Shown: positions 46,581 to 56,213 of the stretch, piece by piece
Position numbering within the stretch: the stretch's first letter is position 1
Layout: each line of letters starts with the position of its first letter
NCBI RefSeq assembly: GCF_900198405.1
Contig: NZ_FZMR01000001.1
Location: 47,459 to 111,458 of the forward strand
Reading direction: 5' to 3'
DNA: 64,000 nucleotides
Source of the DNA: Helicobacter cetorum
GTDB lineage: Bacteria; Campylobacterota; Campylobacteria; Campylobacterales; Helicobacteraceae
The notes under the pieces: generated by a model
Told to the model about the DNA's origin: nothing
Databases searched by the model: none
What the model saw: only the letters and a program-made list of their open reading frames with translations
Program-made: the position numbers and the translations under genes

Positions 46581-47091
46581 TTAAAATAAGCTTGGGTTTA
46601 ATTCCTTATATTCTAAGCTTTCTATTAAATCAACACTTCTAACACTCACTTCTATGACACTTAAAAGCAAGTTTAAAATGTAGCGTGGGTTATCGCTATA
46701 TAAATTCGCGTTATTTTCAATGTTGCTATCCCTATCAATTTTTATGCAATAGCGTTTCATTATCCATTCAATAGCAGATTCACCATTGACAATATAGCGA
46801 TAGGCTTTTAAAGGAATGTTAGTAAGCGTGATAAAATCATTATAATGAATGATAGATTTATCAGAAGTGCTTAATTTGCCTTTTTTAAATTGCATTTGTT
46901 TGATAATAAGTTTTGTAGGCTCTATTTCTTTTAAAAGCATTCGTGCTAAATAATCCGCCTGCCTGTCCTTTTATATCAATATTTACGCCATTTTTAGGCT
47001 CTATACTTTCATAATGCACATGCAAATGCCCTAGTTCACGCCCCACATTAACAAAATGCTTGAAATTTAGCATGAAAGGAATGCGGGGCAA
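46581..47091 (-). pseudogene. C-terminal remnant of a helicase-type (Type ISP-like) restriction enzyme
   Basis: Two overlapping frames on the minus strand together give the C-terminus of a large restriction helicase. The first part has FVNVGRELGHLHVHYESIEP; after a frameshift between 46885 and 46940 the second part has KSIIHYNDFITLTNIPLKAY, IVNGESAIEWIMKRY and NPRYILNLLLSVIEVSV. These motifs are familiar from the last 200 residues of single-polypeptide (LlaGI/Type ISP-like) R-M enzymes. The methylase, helicase and nuclease parts are absent. It lies directly next to the intact MboII-like system, marking a restriction-gene hotspot. Confidence 0.65.
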
Positions 47092-47169
47092 TTCTTTGCT
47101 AAGATTATTTTTAAACTTCTTTTTATAAGTTTTGTTTAATTATCCTTAGGTTGTCTAGGAATCCGCATC

Positions 47170-48435
47170 TTAGTTATCCTTAGAATACAATAAGCCTTTA
47201 TTGTATTCTAGCATTATATTTTGCAAATCAAGTTTATACAACACATTTTTAAGATAAGTAAAATAAATATATTTTTGTTCTTCTTTTGAACCTTTAGATA
47301 AAATCACATCACAATTTTGAAAATACAAACAAATATGTTTATTTTGTGTTTGAGAGATTTTTGCATGATTAAATGCATCAATGTAAATTAAATTTTCCCA
47401 TTTGTCTAAAAGGTCAAATTCTTCTATAGAGCGAGCCAAACATAAAGGCACAATATGGTGCAATTCAAAGCCTTTTTCTTTTTTAACGCCGTGTTTTTCA
47501 AAATAAAGGGCTTTTTCTTTCATAGAGCGTTTGAGTTTTCTGTCGCTCTGTTTGTTTTCTTTGTCTAGCGTTCTTAAAATAAGTCTGTTTTTATCTCTTT
47601 CAAAAAATATGCTTTGTTCTAGTAAGGTAAAAATTTGGTCTGTTTCATTTTTCCAGTTGTGATAATCTCTTTTATGTGTTTTGTCTCCACTAAAATTTTT
47701 TGGGTTACAATAATCTTGCACTAGTTCTCTTAATCTTTCTTTTTGAAACTTACTTAAACTTCTATATTCTTTAATGTATTCTATTATCTCACTTCTAGTA
47801 AAATATCTAATATTAAGCAATGCAACAAAAGACACACAATCTAAAAATGTAACAAAAAATATCATTTCTTCCATATCCAAATAATTACTATCTAGTTCTA
47901 GGATAATCTCCCTACATTCTGCTCCAAAACCTTTTAAAAGATTTTCTAAGGCTTGCGTGTAACAAAAATTTTCTTTTAACAAATCAGTAGCATTTAAAAA
48001 TTCCAGGGCTAAGGGGGTTAAACTCACATATTTAATAGGTCTTTTCATATAAGGGTTTGTAGGTTTTTTATATTTATTGTATCGTTCAATTAAACCCATT
48101 CTGTGCATATCCACAAAAAAATTCTTTCTTAAACTATCTTGAGTTGTGCGTTCTATTTGCTTATTGATATTATGGACTACTCTTGCATAAGCCTCTTCGC
48201 CCTCTATATTATAGGGGCGTTCACTCATATCTGTTGTGCGGATTTGCAACAATTCTTCGCCTATTTCATCAAAAATAGCTTGAATAATGATTTTAATTTC
48301 TTTTTTAGTATAGCGGTTATGTTGCGAGAAATGCCAACCTCTATAATCCTTTCTTTTTATACGATTGACTAAGAACTTTAAACACTTTTTGCTAGGGTCA
48401 AGCTGGGTAATTTCTTGTAAAATTTTTTCTAACAT
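47170..48435 (-). CDS. MboII-like type IIS restriction endonuclease (HNH)
   Basis: The 421 residues match the size of R.MboII and its H. pylori homologue (HP1366, HpyII), which cut near GAAGA. The catalytic HNH fold is visible at the C-terminal third: ELHHIVPLC, then WENLIYIDAFNHAKIS (about 331-368), giving His-His-Asn-His. The N-terminal part is helical and presumably recognises DNA. It sits one base after the adenine methylase gene in the order M2, M1, R on the minus strand, a complete self-contained R-M unit. GAAGA specificity is inferred from the trio, not proven. Confidence 0.82.
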   Translation of the reverse strand: MLEKILQEITQLDPSKKCLKFLVNRIKRKDYRGWHFSQHNRYTKKEIKIIIQAIFDEIGEELLQIRTTDMSERPYNIEGEEAYARVVHNINKQIERTTQDSLRKNFFVDMHRMGLIERYNKYKKPTNPYMKRPIKYVSLTPLALEFLNATDLLKENFCYTQALENLLKGFGAECREIILELDSNYLDMEEMIFFVTFLDCVSFVALLNIRYFTRSEIIEYIKEYRSLSKFQKERLRELVQDYCNPKNFSGDKTHKRDYHNWKNETDQIFTLLEQSIFFERDKNRLILRTLDKENKQSDRKLKRSMKEKALYFEKHGVKKEKGFELHHIVPLCLARSIEEFDLLDKWENLIYIDAFNHAKISQTQNKHICLYFQNCDVILSKGSKEEQKYIYFTYLKNVLYKLDLQNIMLEYNKGLLYSKDN

Positions 48436-48436
48436 G

Positions 48437-49207
48437 TTAAATTTCCTTTATCTCCAAACTCTCATGCACATATTCTTTATTAAGCTCACACCCTATAAAA
48501 TTTCTATTTAACTCTTTTGCGACTAGACTTGTCATTCCACTACCACTAAATAAATCTAAAACTACATCGTTTTCATTAGAACTAGCTTTTATAATGCGTT
48601 CAATAAGTGCTTTAGGCTTAATGCTAGGGTGTTTTGGCTTGATGATTTTACCATTCTTTTTTTCCACATGTCTTTGTGAAGTGATTTTCCATACATCAAG
48701 GCATAATTTACCTTTGGGGTTAGGAAACCATCGTTTGTCATTTTTTAAAATCCCTTTAGTTTGAGCGTGTTTAATGCGTTTTGAAGATTCATAAGGAATG
48801 CGAATATCATCTGCATTAAAAGTGTAATTTTTAGAGTGCATACTATAAAATAAAATACTTTCTTGTGCGTTATTGTAACGCTTTTTAGCATTAGCGAACC
48901 CATCTTTTTTGAACCAAGTAATAAAATTTAAAAAATGTACTTTTTTAGAGCATAAATACGCTAAAAATAAAGCACAATTAAAAGGGGTATTGAATATATA
49001 AAAACTCCCAGTATCTTTGATTTTAGGCAACATTTTATCTATCCAAGCGTAAGAGAATGTTAAAAATTCTTCATTGCTTTTAAAACTATCCCATAAAGCA
49101 ATATTAAGATTATAAGGGGGGTCAATTATGGCTAAATCAATGCTTTTATCTTCTAATTTATCTAAGAAACTAAAAACATCTTCTATGTAAATTTTATTTA
49201 AAATCAA
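48437..49207 (-). CDS. MboII-like N6-adenine DNA methyltransferase (M1)
   Basis: Beta-class amino-methyltransferase of 256 residues: catalytic motif IDPPYNLNIALWD (about 29-41) comes first and the SAM motif LDLFSGSGMTSLVAKELNRN is near the C-terminus (about 217-236). DPPY marks adenine-N6 methylation, as in M1.MboII which modifies the last A of GAAGA. It overlaps the M2 gene by 14 bases and ends one base before the endonuclease gene. Confidence 0.85.
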   Translation of the reverse strand: MILNKIYIEDVFSFLDKLEDKSIDLAIIDPPYNLNIALWDSFKSNEEFLTFSYAWIDKMLPKIKDTGSFYIFNTPFNCALFLAYLCSKKVHFLNFITWFKKDGFANAKKRYNNAQESILFYSMHSKNYTFNADDIRIPYESSKRIKHAQTKGILKNDKRWFPNPKGKLCLDVWKITSQRHVEKKNGKIIKPKHPSIKPKALIERIIKASSNENDVVLDLFSGSGMTSLVAKELNRNFIGCELNKEYVHESLEIKEI

Positions 49208-50066
49208 GGATGTTTTGCTCTCTTAATTTTTGTTCTATCAAGGGTTTATAATTTTCATAGAGTTCATAGCCTATAAAATTTCTTTTTGAGAGCTTTGCCT
49301 CTCTTAAAGTTGTCCCACTTCCAGTAAATGGGTCTAGCACCACATCGCCCACACAACTATATAATCTAATCAAACGCCTTGCTAATTCAGCCGGCATTAA
49401 AGCACTATGTTTGCCAAAGGCAATATCATTTTTATTTGGAATGGGGATTTCCCAAATTTGTTTAGTGAGTTCCACCCACTCCTCTTGACTTAATTTGCTT
49501 TGCTCTTTTTGCTCTTTTGTAGGTTGTTTAGGCTTTCCATCTTTTACAAACACACCAATAAATTCTATAGTATTTTGTGCATAAAAATTTCTAGGATAAG
49601 GATAACTACCAAACATCAATTTTTTAGTAGAATTTGTGCGTTTCCAAATATATACATCTAGTAAGAATATTTTAGGTTCATTTTCAGTTAATGAGTTATT
49701 TAAATCATATAAAATAGAATGTTCTATATCAGCGTGTAAATCAAAAATATGGCGGTTATAATGCGTATTTAAATCTTTTTTTAGCATAGGCATTAAAGGC
49801 ACATTGATACATAGCTTGCCATTTGCTTTTAGCACCCTATAGCACTCACGCCATACTTTTAAAAGCCCTAAAATGTAGTCTTCGTATTTTTCTAATGCTC
49901 CTAAATCTTGCTTATCTCGTAAAGAATGCTGTTTGTCTTGTGTGCCATTCTTACTATAATCTTTAATGTTAAAATAAGGTGGGCTTGTGATAATTAAATC
50001 CACGCTATTATTTGGCACTTCATGCATACTTGTGCTACTGTGATAAAATACTTGATTGATATTCAA
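49194..50066 (-). CDS. MboII-like second DNA methyltransferase (M2, probably N4-cytosine)
   Basis: The 290 residues have TSPPYFNIKDYS (about 28-39) as catalytic motif and DPFTGSGTTLREAKLSKRNF (about 255-274) as the SAM motif. SPPY is typical of cytosine-N4 enzymes, which would protect the TCTTC strand of an asymmetric type IIS site, whereas the partner M1 protects GAAGA. First gene of the unit; upstream 50067-50275 is an AT-rich divergent promoter region shared with polA. Confidence 0.82.
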   Translation of the reverse strand: MNINQVFYHSSTSMHEVPNNSVDLIITSPPYFNIKDYSKNGTQDKQHSLRDKQDLGALEKYEDYILGLLKVWRECYRVLKANGKLCINVPLMPMLKKDLNTHYNRHIFDLHADIEHSILYDLNNSLTENEPKIFLLDVYIWKRTNSTKKLMFGSYPYPRNFYAQNTIEFIGVFVKDGKPKQPTKEQKEQSKLSQEEWVELTKQIWEIPIPNKNDIAFGKHSALMPAELARRLIRLYSCVGDVVLDPFTGSGTTLREAKLSKRNFIGYELYENYKPLIEQKLREQNILDFK

Positions 50067-50275
50067 TGTTACTTTACCTTTGTTAGGCTGATTGTGATAT
50101 TTTGTTTTTTTACTAATCTTTTGTTTCTTGATTATATCTTAAAAACTTTCTCTAGGGTTTATTTACAATTTGAATTGGATTAGAATAATTAAGATGTGTT
50201 TAATTTGAGTGCTTATCGTGTCTTATGTTACAATTAACGACTAAAATTTGCTTGAATTAAGAGAGTTAATTTAAT

Positions 50276-52945
50276 ATGGAACAACCAATCACTAAAGAAG
50301 GGACTTTAGCCTTAATTGATACTTTTGCGTATTTGTTTAGAAGCTATTATATGAGCGCTAAAACTAAGCCTTTAACTAATGCTAAGGGCTTTCCTACAGG
50401 GCTTTTAACTGGGCTTGTGGGCATGATTAAGAAATTTTATAAAGACAGAAAAAACATGCCTTTTATCGTGTTTGCCCTAGAGAGTCAAACTAAAACTAAA
50501 AGGGCTGAAAAACTAGGCGAATACAAACAAAACCGTAAAGACACCCCAGAAGAGATGCTTTTACAAATTCCTATCGCTTTAGATTGGTTGCAAAAAATGG
50601 GTTTTACTTGTATAGAAGTGAGTGGTTTTGAAGCTGATGATGTCATAGCTAGTCTAGCAACACTAAGCCCTTATAAAACCCGCATTTTTTCTAAGGACAA
50701 GGATTTTAACCAGCTTTTGAGCGATAAAATTGTGCTTTTTGATGGCAAAACGGAGTTTTTGGCTAAGGATTGTTTTGAAAAATACGGCGTAATGCCAAGT
50801 CAATTCACAGATTATCAAGGTATTGTAGGGGATAGTAGCGATAATTACAAGGGAATTAAAGGCATTGGGAGTAAGAACGCTAAAGAATTGATCCAAAAAT
50901 TAGGGAGTTTAGAAAAGATTTATGAAAATTTAGAGTTAGCTAAAAATTTGCTTAGCCCTAAAATGTATCAAGCTCTTGTTGATGATAGAGAGAGTGCGTT
51001 TTTAAGCAAAGAGTTAGCGACTTTAGAGAGAGAATGTATCAAGGAATTTGATTTTTCAAGTTGTGCTTTTCCAAGCGTTAATCCCTTATTAAAAATTACA
51101 GATGAATTAAAAGAATATGGCTTTGTCTCTACTTTAAGAGATTTAGAAAATTCCACTTCGCTTTTAAGTTTAGCCATTGATAGTGGCGAAAAAACAGACA
51201 ATACTATAAAACAATTAAGCATGATAACTTTAGAAAATACCGAGCAATTTAGTGCGTTTTTAGAGCGTTTAGAGACCACTCAAGCGAGAGTATTTATGCG
51301 TTTAGTATTTAATAAAAAGAAAGAAATTCTAGCCCTAGCTTTCTTATGCGAAAATCAAGGCTATTTTTTATCCTTAGAAGAGGCGTTGTTTATGCCTTTT
51401 TCTTTAGAGTTTCTAAAAAACGCTTTTTCTAAAATGTTAAAGAACGCTCACATTATAGGGCATGATTTAAAACCTCTATTAAGCTTTTTAAAAGCAAAAT
51501 ACAAGGTGTCTTTAGAAAGCGTTCAACTTCAAGACACTCAAATTTTAGCGTTTTTGAAAAATTCAGAAAAAGTGAAATTTGATGAAGTTTTAAATGCGTA
51601 TTTAAAAGAAAATTTAATTTCGCATGAAGAGATAAGGGATTTCAATACAAAAAGTAAGGCTGAAAAATTAGAACACATGAGTTTGGAATTAAAAGCCTTA
51701 AAACGCTTGTATGAGTATTTTGAAAAAGGGGGGCTAGAAGAGAATTTGCTCAATTTGGCTAAAGAAATTGAAATGCCCTTTATGAAAGTTTTAATGGATA
51801 TGGAATTTCAAGGCTTTAAAATTGATGTGAATTATTTCACACAATTAGAGCAAGAATTTAAAATTTCATTGAATGAATTAGAGCGTAAAATTTTAGATTT
51901 AATAGGCACAGATTTTAATCTCAATTCGCCTAAACAACTCGCTGAAGTCTTGTATGAAAAATTAGAGCTTCCTAAAAATAAAAGCAATTCTACTGATGAA
52001 AAAAACTTGTTAAAAATCATTGACAAGCACCCAAGCATTCCTTTAATTTTAGAATACAGAGAGTTAAACAAGCTTGCTAACACTTATATAACCCCCTTGT
52101 TACGCTTAAAAGATAGAGAGGATAAAATCCATACCACTTTTATCCAAACCGGCACTACTACAGGGCGTTTAAGCTCAATAGCGCCAAATTTGCAAAATAT
52201 TCCGGTGCGTTCTAAAAAAGGGCTACTCATTCGTAAGGGCTTTATTCCTAGCTCTAAAGATTATTGTTTATTAGGGGTGGATTATTCCCAAATTGAATTG
52301 CGTTTGTTAGCCCATTTTAGTCAGGATAAGGACTTAATGGATGCGTTTTTAAAGGGGCGAGATATTCATTTAGAAACTTCTAAAGCATTGTTTGGCGAGA
52401 ATTTAGCTAAAGAAAAACGCCCCATTGCTAAAAGCATTAATTTTGGGCTTGTTTATGGCATGGGGAGTAAGAAATTAAGTGAAACTTTAAACATTCCTTT
52501 AAATGAGGCTAAGAGTTATATAGAGGCGTATTTCAAGCGATTTCCTAGTATCAAAGATTATTTAAATCGCATGCAAGATGAGATTTTAAAAACTTCTAAG
52601 GCTTTTAGCCTGCTTGGGCGTTATAGGGTGTTTGATTTTGCTAACGCAAACGATTATGTTAAGGGCAATTATCTAAGAGAGGGCGTGAATGCGATTTTTC
52701 AAGGGAGTGCGAGCGATTTATTGAAACTTGCGATGTTAAAAGTGAGTGAGCGTTTTAAAAACGATTCTTCGGTGAGATTGCTCTTACAAGTGCATGATGA
52801 ATTGATTTTTGAGATTGAAGAAAAAAACGCCTTAGAGTTAAAGCAAGAAATCCAAACCATTCTTAATAATGAAGTCTATTCTTTAAGAGTGCCATTAGAA
52901 ACAAGTGCGTTTATTGCTAAGCGTTGGAATGATTTAAAAGGTTAG
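50276..52945 (+). CDS. polA: DNA polymerase I
   Basis: Repair and Okazaki-fragment polymerase. The 889 residues comprise a 5'-3' exonuclease domain (1-290, with YKQNRKDTPEEM, GFEADDVIAS, GDSSDNYKGIKGIGSKNA), a middle domain (about 310-480), and the family A polymerase domain (about 500-889, with TGRLSSIAPNLQNIPVRS, VDYSQIELRLLAHFS, KSINFGLVYGMGSKKLSE and QVHDELIFE). The middle domain lacks the acidic 3'-5' exonuclease residues of E. coli Pol I (for instance no DTETDSLD motif), so it is probably non-proofreading, as reported for H. pylori PolI. Confidence 0.96.
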   Translation: MEQPITKEGTLALIDTFAYLFRSYYMSAKTKPLTNAKGFPTGLLTGLVGMIKKFYKDRKNMPFIVFALESQTKTKRAEKLGEYKQNRKDTPEEMLLQIPIALDWLQKMGFTCIEVSGFEADDVIASLATLSPYKTRIFSKDKDFNQLLSDKIVLFDGKTEFLAKDCFEKYGVMPSQFTDYQGIVGDSSDNYKGIKGIGSKNAKELIQKLGSLEKIYENLELAKNLLSPKMYQALVDDRESAFLSKELATLERECIKEFDFSSCAFPSVNPLLKITDELKEYGFVSTLRDLENSTSLLSLAIDSGEKTDNTIKQLSMITLENTEQFSAFLERLETTQARVFMRLVFNKKKEILALAFLCENQGYFLSLEEALFMPFSLEFLKNAFSKMLKNAHIIGHDLKPLLSFLKAKYKVSLESVQLQDTQILAFLKNSEKVKFDEVLNAYLKENLISHEEIRDFNTKSKAEKLEHMSLELKALKRLYEYFEKGGLEENLLNLAKEIEMPFMKVLMDMEFQGFKIDVNYFTQLEQEFKISLNELERKILDLIGTDFNLNSPKQLAEVLYEKLELPKNKSNSTDEKNLLKIIDKHPSIPLILEYRELNKLANTYITPLLRLKDREDKIHTTFIQTGTTTGRLSSIAPNLQNIPVRSKKGLLIRKGFIPSSKDYCLLGVDYSQIELRLLAHFSQDKDLMDAFLKGRDIHLETSKALFGENLAKEKRPIAKSINFGLVYGMGSKKLSETLNIPLNEAKSYIEAYFKRFPSIKDYLNRMQDEILKTSKAFSLLGRYRVFDFANANDYVKGNYLREGVNAIFQGSASDLLKLAMLKVSERFKNDSSVRLLLQVHDELIFEIEEKNALELKQEIQTILNNEVYSLRVPLETSAFIAKRWNDLKG

Positions 52946-53049
52946 CATTTTTTAATTGAATTTAAGAAAAAGTATATTATTATTCCTTTATAAGTAACAC
53001 TTAATGCGATTTAAACGAATTAAAATAATAAAGGGAAAAGATAGCTCGC

Positions 53050-53799
53050 ATGTTGGGAAGAATAATATTATTAGGAGTATTGGGCGTTGTAGCGAATGCT
53101 GAAGAGAGTAGTGCTTTTGTAGGGATTAATTACCAAGTGAGTATGATACAAAATCAGACTAAAATGGTAAATAGTAGTGGCACACAAAAACCTTTGATGA
53201 AATTCCCCCCTTATGCTGGGGCAGGATTTCAAATCGGTTACAAGCAATTTTTTGGTAAGAAAAAATGGTTTGGCTTGCGTTATTACGGATTTTTTGATTA
53301 TAACCACAACCGCTTTGGCGTGATGAAAAAAGGCACTCCAATTGGCGATAGTAGTTTCATTTATAATAGCTTTAGTTTTGGGGGTAATACCTTAACTGAA
53401 AGGGATTCTTATCAAGGGCAATACTATGTTAATTTATTCACTTATGGGGCAGGGCTTGATACGCTGTGGAATTTTGTGAATAAAGAAAACATGGTTTTTG
53501 GCTTTGTGGTGGGGATTCAATTAGCCGGAGATAGCTGGGCGAGCAGTATTGGAAATGAGATTTCTAATTATGTGAAACATAGTCATAATGGCTCTACTTA
53601 TAGTCCGGCAAATTTTCAGTTTTTATGGAATTTTGGGATTCGCACCCATATTGCTAAATACAATAGCTTGGAATTAGGCATTAAAGTGCCTACGATTACG
53701 CATAAATATTTCTATCTTGTTAATGAGCATGGAGACACTTTGCAAGCTAATGTGCGTCGTGTATATGCGTTTCAAATCAGTTATATGAGAGATTTTTAA
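53050..53799 (+). CDS. Hor-like outer membrane protein (HP1469 position)
   Basis: A 249-residue Helicobacter OMP: short signal peptide MLGRIILLGVLGVVANA, then EESSAFVGINYQVSM, KKWFGLRYYGFFDYNHN, NLFTYGAGLDTLWNF and the C-terminal YAFQISYMRDF ending in phenylalanine. It shares KKWFGxRYYGFFDY and the FTYGxGxD strand with the OMP at 15.3-16.5 kb. Located between polA and ilvE as in H. pylori. Confidence 0.85.
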   Translation: MLGRIILLGVLGVVANAEESSAFVGINYQVSMIQNQTKMVNSSGTQKPLMKFPPYAGAGFQIGYKQFFGKKKWFGLRYYGFFDYNHNRFGVMKKGTPIGDSSFIYNSFSFGGNTLTERDSYQGQYYVNLFTYGAGLDTLWNFVNKENMVFGFVVGIQLAGDSWASSIGNEISNYVKHSHNGSTYSPANFQFLWNFGIRTHIAKYNSLELGIKVPTITHKYFYLVNEHGDTLQANVRRVYAFQISYMRDF

Positions 53800-53857
53800 T
53801 TTCATTTAGATACAATCACATCTAAATTTCATTTAAACCATAGATTAAAGGTGTGAA

Positions 53858-54874
53858 ATGATAGAAAATTTAGATTGGAAAAACTTAGGCTTTAATTATA
53901 TCAAAACGGATTTTCGCTTTGTAGCCACTTATAAAAACGGCTCTTGGTCAAAGGGCGAGTTAGTAAGCGAAAATATTTTACAGCTTAGTGAGGCCTCGCC
54001 GGTATTGCACTATGGGCAGGCTTGTTTTGAAGGTTTGAAAGCCTATCGTTCTAAAGATGAAAAAGCTCTACTCTTTCGCCCCTTAGAAAATGCCAAACGC
54101 TTGCAAAATTCTTGCGAGAGATTGCTTATGCCAAAAGTGAGCGAAGAGTTGTTTTTAAGAGCGTGCGCTCAGGTTATAAAAGCAAATATGAAGTTCCTTG
54201 CCCCTTATAAAAGTGGTGCAAGCTTGTATTTACGCCCTTTTGTCATAGGTATAGGGGATAATCTAGGGGTAAAACCGGCTAGTGAATATCTTTTTAGTGT
54301 GTTTTGTGTGCCTGTGGGGGCGTATTTTAAGGGGGGTATAGAAAAAGGTGGGGCGAGGTTTATTGCCACGACTTTTGATAGAGCTGCCCCTAAAGGCACA
54401 GGGGGAGTCAAAGTGGGGGGCAATTATGCCGCAAGTTTATTAGCCCATAAAATGGCTACAGAACAAGGCTATGATGATTGCATTTATTTAGACCCTATAA
54501 CGCATTCTAAAATTGAAGAAGTGGGGGCGGCTAATTTTTTTGGCATAACGCAGAACAATTGTTTTGTAACTCCGCATTCGTCTAGCATTTTACCAAGCAT
54601 TACAAGAAAAAGTTTAATGTTCTTAGCTAAAGATTTTTTAAATTTAGAAGTCAAAGAAAGAGAAGTTTTTGTTGATGAATTAAGCGGTTTTAAAGAAGCT
54701 GGAGCATGCGGAACAGCGGCAGTCATTACGCCTATTAAAGAGATTAGACACAATGAAAAGTCTTATTTTTTTGAAACACCGGGCAAAGTTATTAAGCAAC
54801 TCTATGATTTGCTTTTAAGCATCCAACAAGGCGAGCAACAAGCCCCAAAAGACTGGGTGCTTGAAGTTTGCTAA
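53858..54874 (+). CDS. ilvE: Branched-chain amino acid aminotransferase
   Basis: PLP enzyme interconverting Leu/Ile/Val and their keto acids. The 338 residues contain [15 protein letters not shown] (about 50-64), [15 protein letters not shown], the PLP-lysine region [25 protein letters not shown] and [12 protein letters not shown]. Full length for the BCAT (class IV, type II) group. The next gene's TTG start overlaps its final codons by seven bases. Confidence 0.94.
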   Translation: MIENLDWKNLGFNYIKTDFRFVATYKNGSWSKGELVSENILQLSEASPVLHYGQACFEGLKAYRSKDEKALLFRPLENAKRLQNSCERLLMPKVSEELFLRACAQVIKANMKFLAPYKSGASLYLRPFVIGIGDNLGVKPASEYLFSVFCVPVGAYFKGGIEKGGARFIATTFDRAAPKGTGGVKVGGNYAASLLAHKMATEQGYDDCIYLDPITHSKIEEVGAANFFGITQNNCFVTPHSSSILPSITRKSLMFLAKDFLNLEVKEREVFVDELSGFKEAGACGTAAVITPIKEIRHNEKSYFFETPGKVIKQLYDLLLSIQQGEQQAPKDWVLEVC

Positions 54875-55749
54875 GTAAGGGGTTATACCAACCCTTTATC
54901 AAATGGGCTGGGGGTAAAAGGAACTTATTATCTCAAATCTTACCCTTTTTGCCTAATTTGCCTAATAAATTTGAAAATTATTTTGAGCCGTTTTTAGGGG
55001 GTGGGGCGTTATTTTTTGAGTTGTTTTCTTTAGGTAAATTAAACCATAAAAAAGCGTATTTATTTGATATTAATGCAGAGTTGGTTAATGCTTATGAAAT
55101 GGTTAAAAACAATCCTAACGCCCTTATTATAGAATTACAAAAATTTAAAAAAGAGCATTCTAAGGAATTTTATTATGAAGTGCGCAAGTGGGACAGAAAG
55201 AGTGGTTTTAAAGAAATTAATCCGCTTTTAAGAGCCACTCGTTTTATTTATCTCAATAAAACTTGTTTTAATGGCTTGTATAGAGTGAATAAAGAAGGGT
55301 TTTTTAATGTGCCTATAGGAGCGTATAAAGACCCTAAAATTTGTGATAGTGAAGTGATTTTAAATAGCTCTTTTGCCTTGCAAAATGCAACCATTAAACA
55401 CGCTTCTTATGAAGAAGTGTTAAAATTAGCCCGCAAATTTGATTTAATTTATTTTGATCCGCCCTACTACCCTCTCAATGAGACTTCTAGTTTTACCACT
55501 TATAGCGAAAGCGAGTTTTTAGAAAAAGAGCAAAAAGAGCTTTTTAGGGTGTTTGATACTTTAGCTCAAAAACAAGTTCAAGTTTTTTTAAGTAATTCTA
55601 ATACTCCTTTCATTTTAGATTTGTATCAAGACTATAGAATAGAGATTTTAAAAGCTAATCGTTGCATTAATAGTAAGGGAAATAGGCGATTTAAAATTGA
55701 TGAAGTCTTAATACAAGGAATAAAAAATGAAACTAGATATAACTTTTAA
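54868..55749 (+). CDS. Dam/DpnM-type N6-adenine DNA methyltransferase
   Basis: D12-class methylase of 293 residues. The SAM motif [15 protein letters not shown] (about 10-24), [14 protein letters not shown] (about 44-57), [14 protein letters not shown] and the catalytic [11 protein letters not shown] (about 192-202) are typical of GATC methylases; GATC specificity is inferred. It starts with TTG inside the end of ilvE, which suggests insertion behind the older gene. The presumed partner nuclease is reduced to a 20-codon stub, so this is likely an orphan methylase. Confidence 0.85.
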   Translation: MLSKGLYQPFIKWAGGKRNLLSQILPFLPNLPNKFENYFEPFLGGGALFFELFSLGKLNHKKAYLFDINAELVNAYEMVKNNPNALIIELQKFKKEHSKEFYYEVRKWDRKSGFKEINPLLRATRFIYLNKTCFNGLYRVNKEGFFNVPIGAYKDPKICDSEVILNSSFALQNATIKHASYEEVLKLARKFDLIYFDPPYYPLNETSSFTTYSESEFLEKEQKELFRVFDTLAQKQVQVFLSNSNTPFILDLYQDYRIEILKANRCINSKGNRRFKIDEVLIQGIKNETRYNF

Positions 55750-55789
55750 TTATTTTATTAACTCATTATGTGAAAGTATTTTATTTTAA
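55727..55789 (+). pseudogene. Truncated start of the partner restriction gene
   Basis: ATG with AAGGA eight bases upstream, overlapping the methylase end, opens [20 protein letters not shown] and then stops. Further coding-like bits (GFKNKVGKNVKG in another frame, 55788 onward) suggest a decayed endonuclease, as expected directly after a DpnM-like methylase. The family cannot be named. Confidence 0.45.
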
Positions 55790-55903
55790 TGGTTTTAAAA
55801 ATAAGGTTGGAAAAAATGTTAAAGGATAAGAATGGATCGGTTCATTAAGCCACTTATAGTAAAGTAGCTTCGCCTTTTTATAAAAACTATACAGGAGATG
55901 AAT

Positions 55904-56074
55904 ATGGTGTTTAAACAAATATCCTTGCCTCATACTTGTCCGCATTGTGGGGTAGTTGCATTCACTGAGGAAGAGATAGAAAAAATTTTTGGCACTAGAA
56001 TTATGAAATATGAAAGCGGTAAAAAGATAGAAAGAGAACAAAGTTGGTGCAAAAAATGCAGATCTCATTCTTAG
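55904..56074 (+). CDS. Zinc-ribbon miniprotein, 56 residues
   Basis: ATG with GGAG eight bases upstream; the peptide starts MVFKQISLPHTCPHCG and has a second pair CKKC near its C-terminus, so four cysteines (12, 15, 49, 52 approximately) could bind one zinc. The middle is a charged helix (EEEIEKIFGTRIMKYESGKKIEREQ). No family recognised; CPHC plus CxxC ribbons in tiny proteins next to R-M genes are often DNA-binding or nuclease remnants. Confidence 0.6.
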   Translation: MVFKQISLPHTCPHCGVVAFTEEEIEKIFGTRIMKYESGKKIEREQSWCKKCRSHS

Positions 56075-56213
56075 CTTTGATTTTAAATTAAAGCAATACA
56101 AAATTTTGCTACTTTAGATCATAGGCAGAATATATGCTAGAAGGGTTATTTTTAAATATTTGCCCTTGAATGAGATGGGCTTACCAATTCCTAATGTGTG
56201 AAAGAGAATAAAC

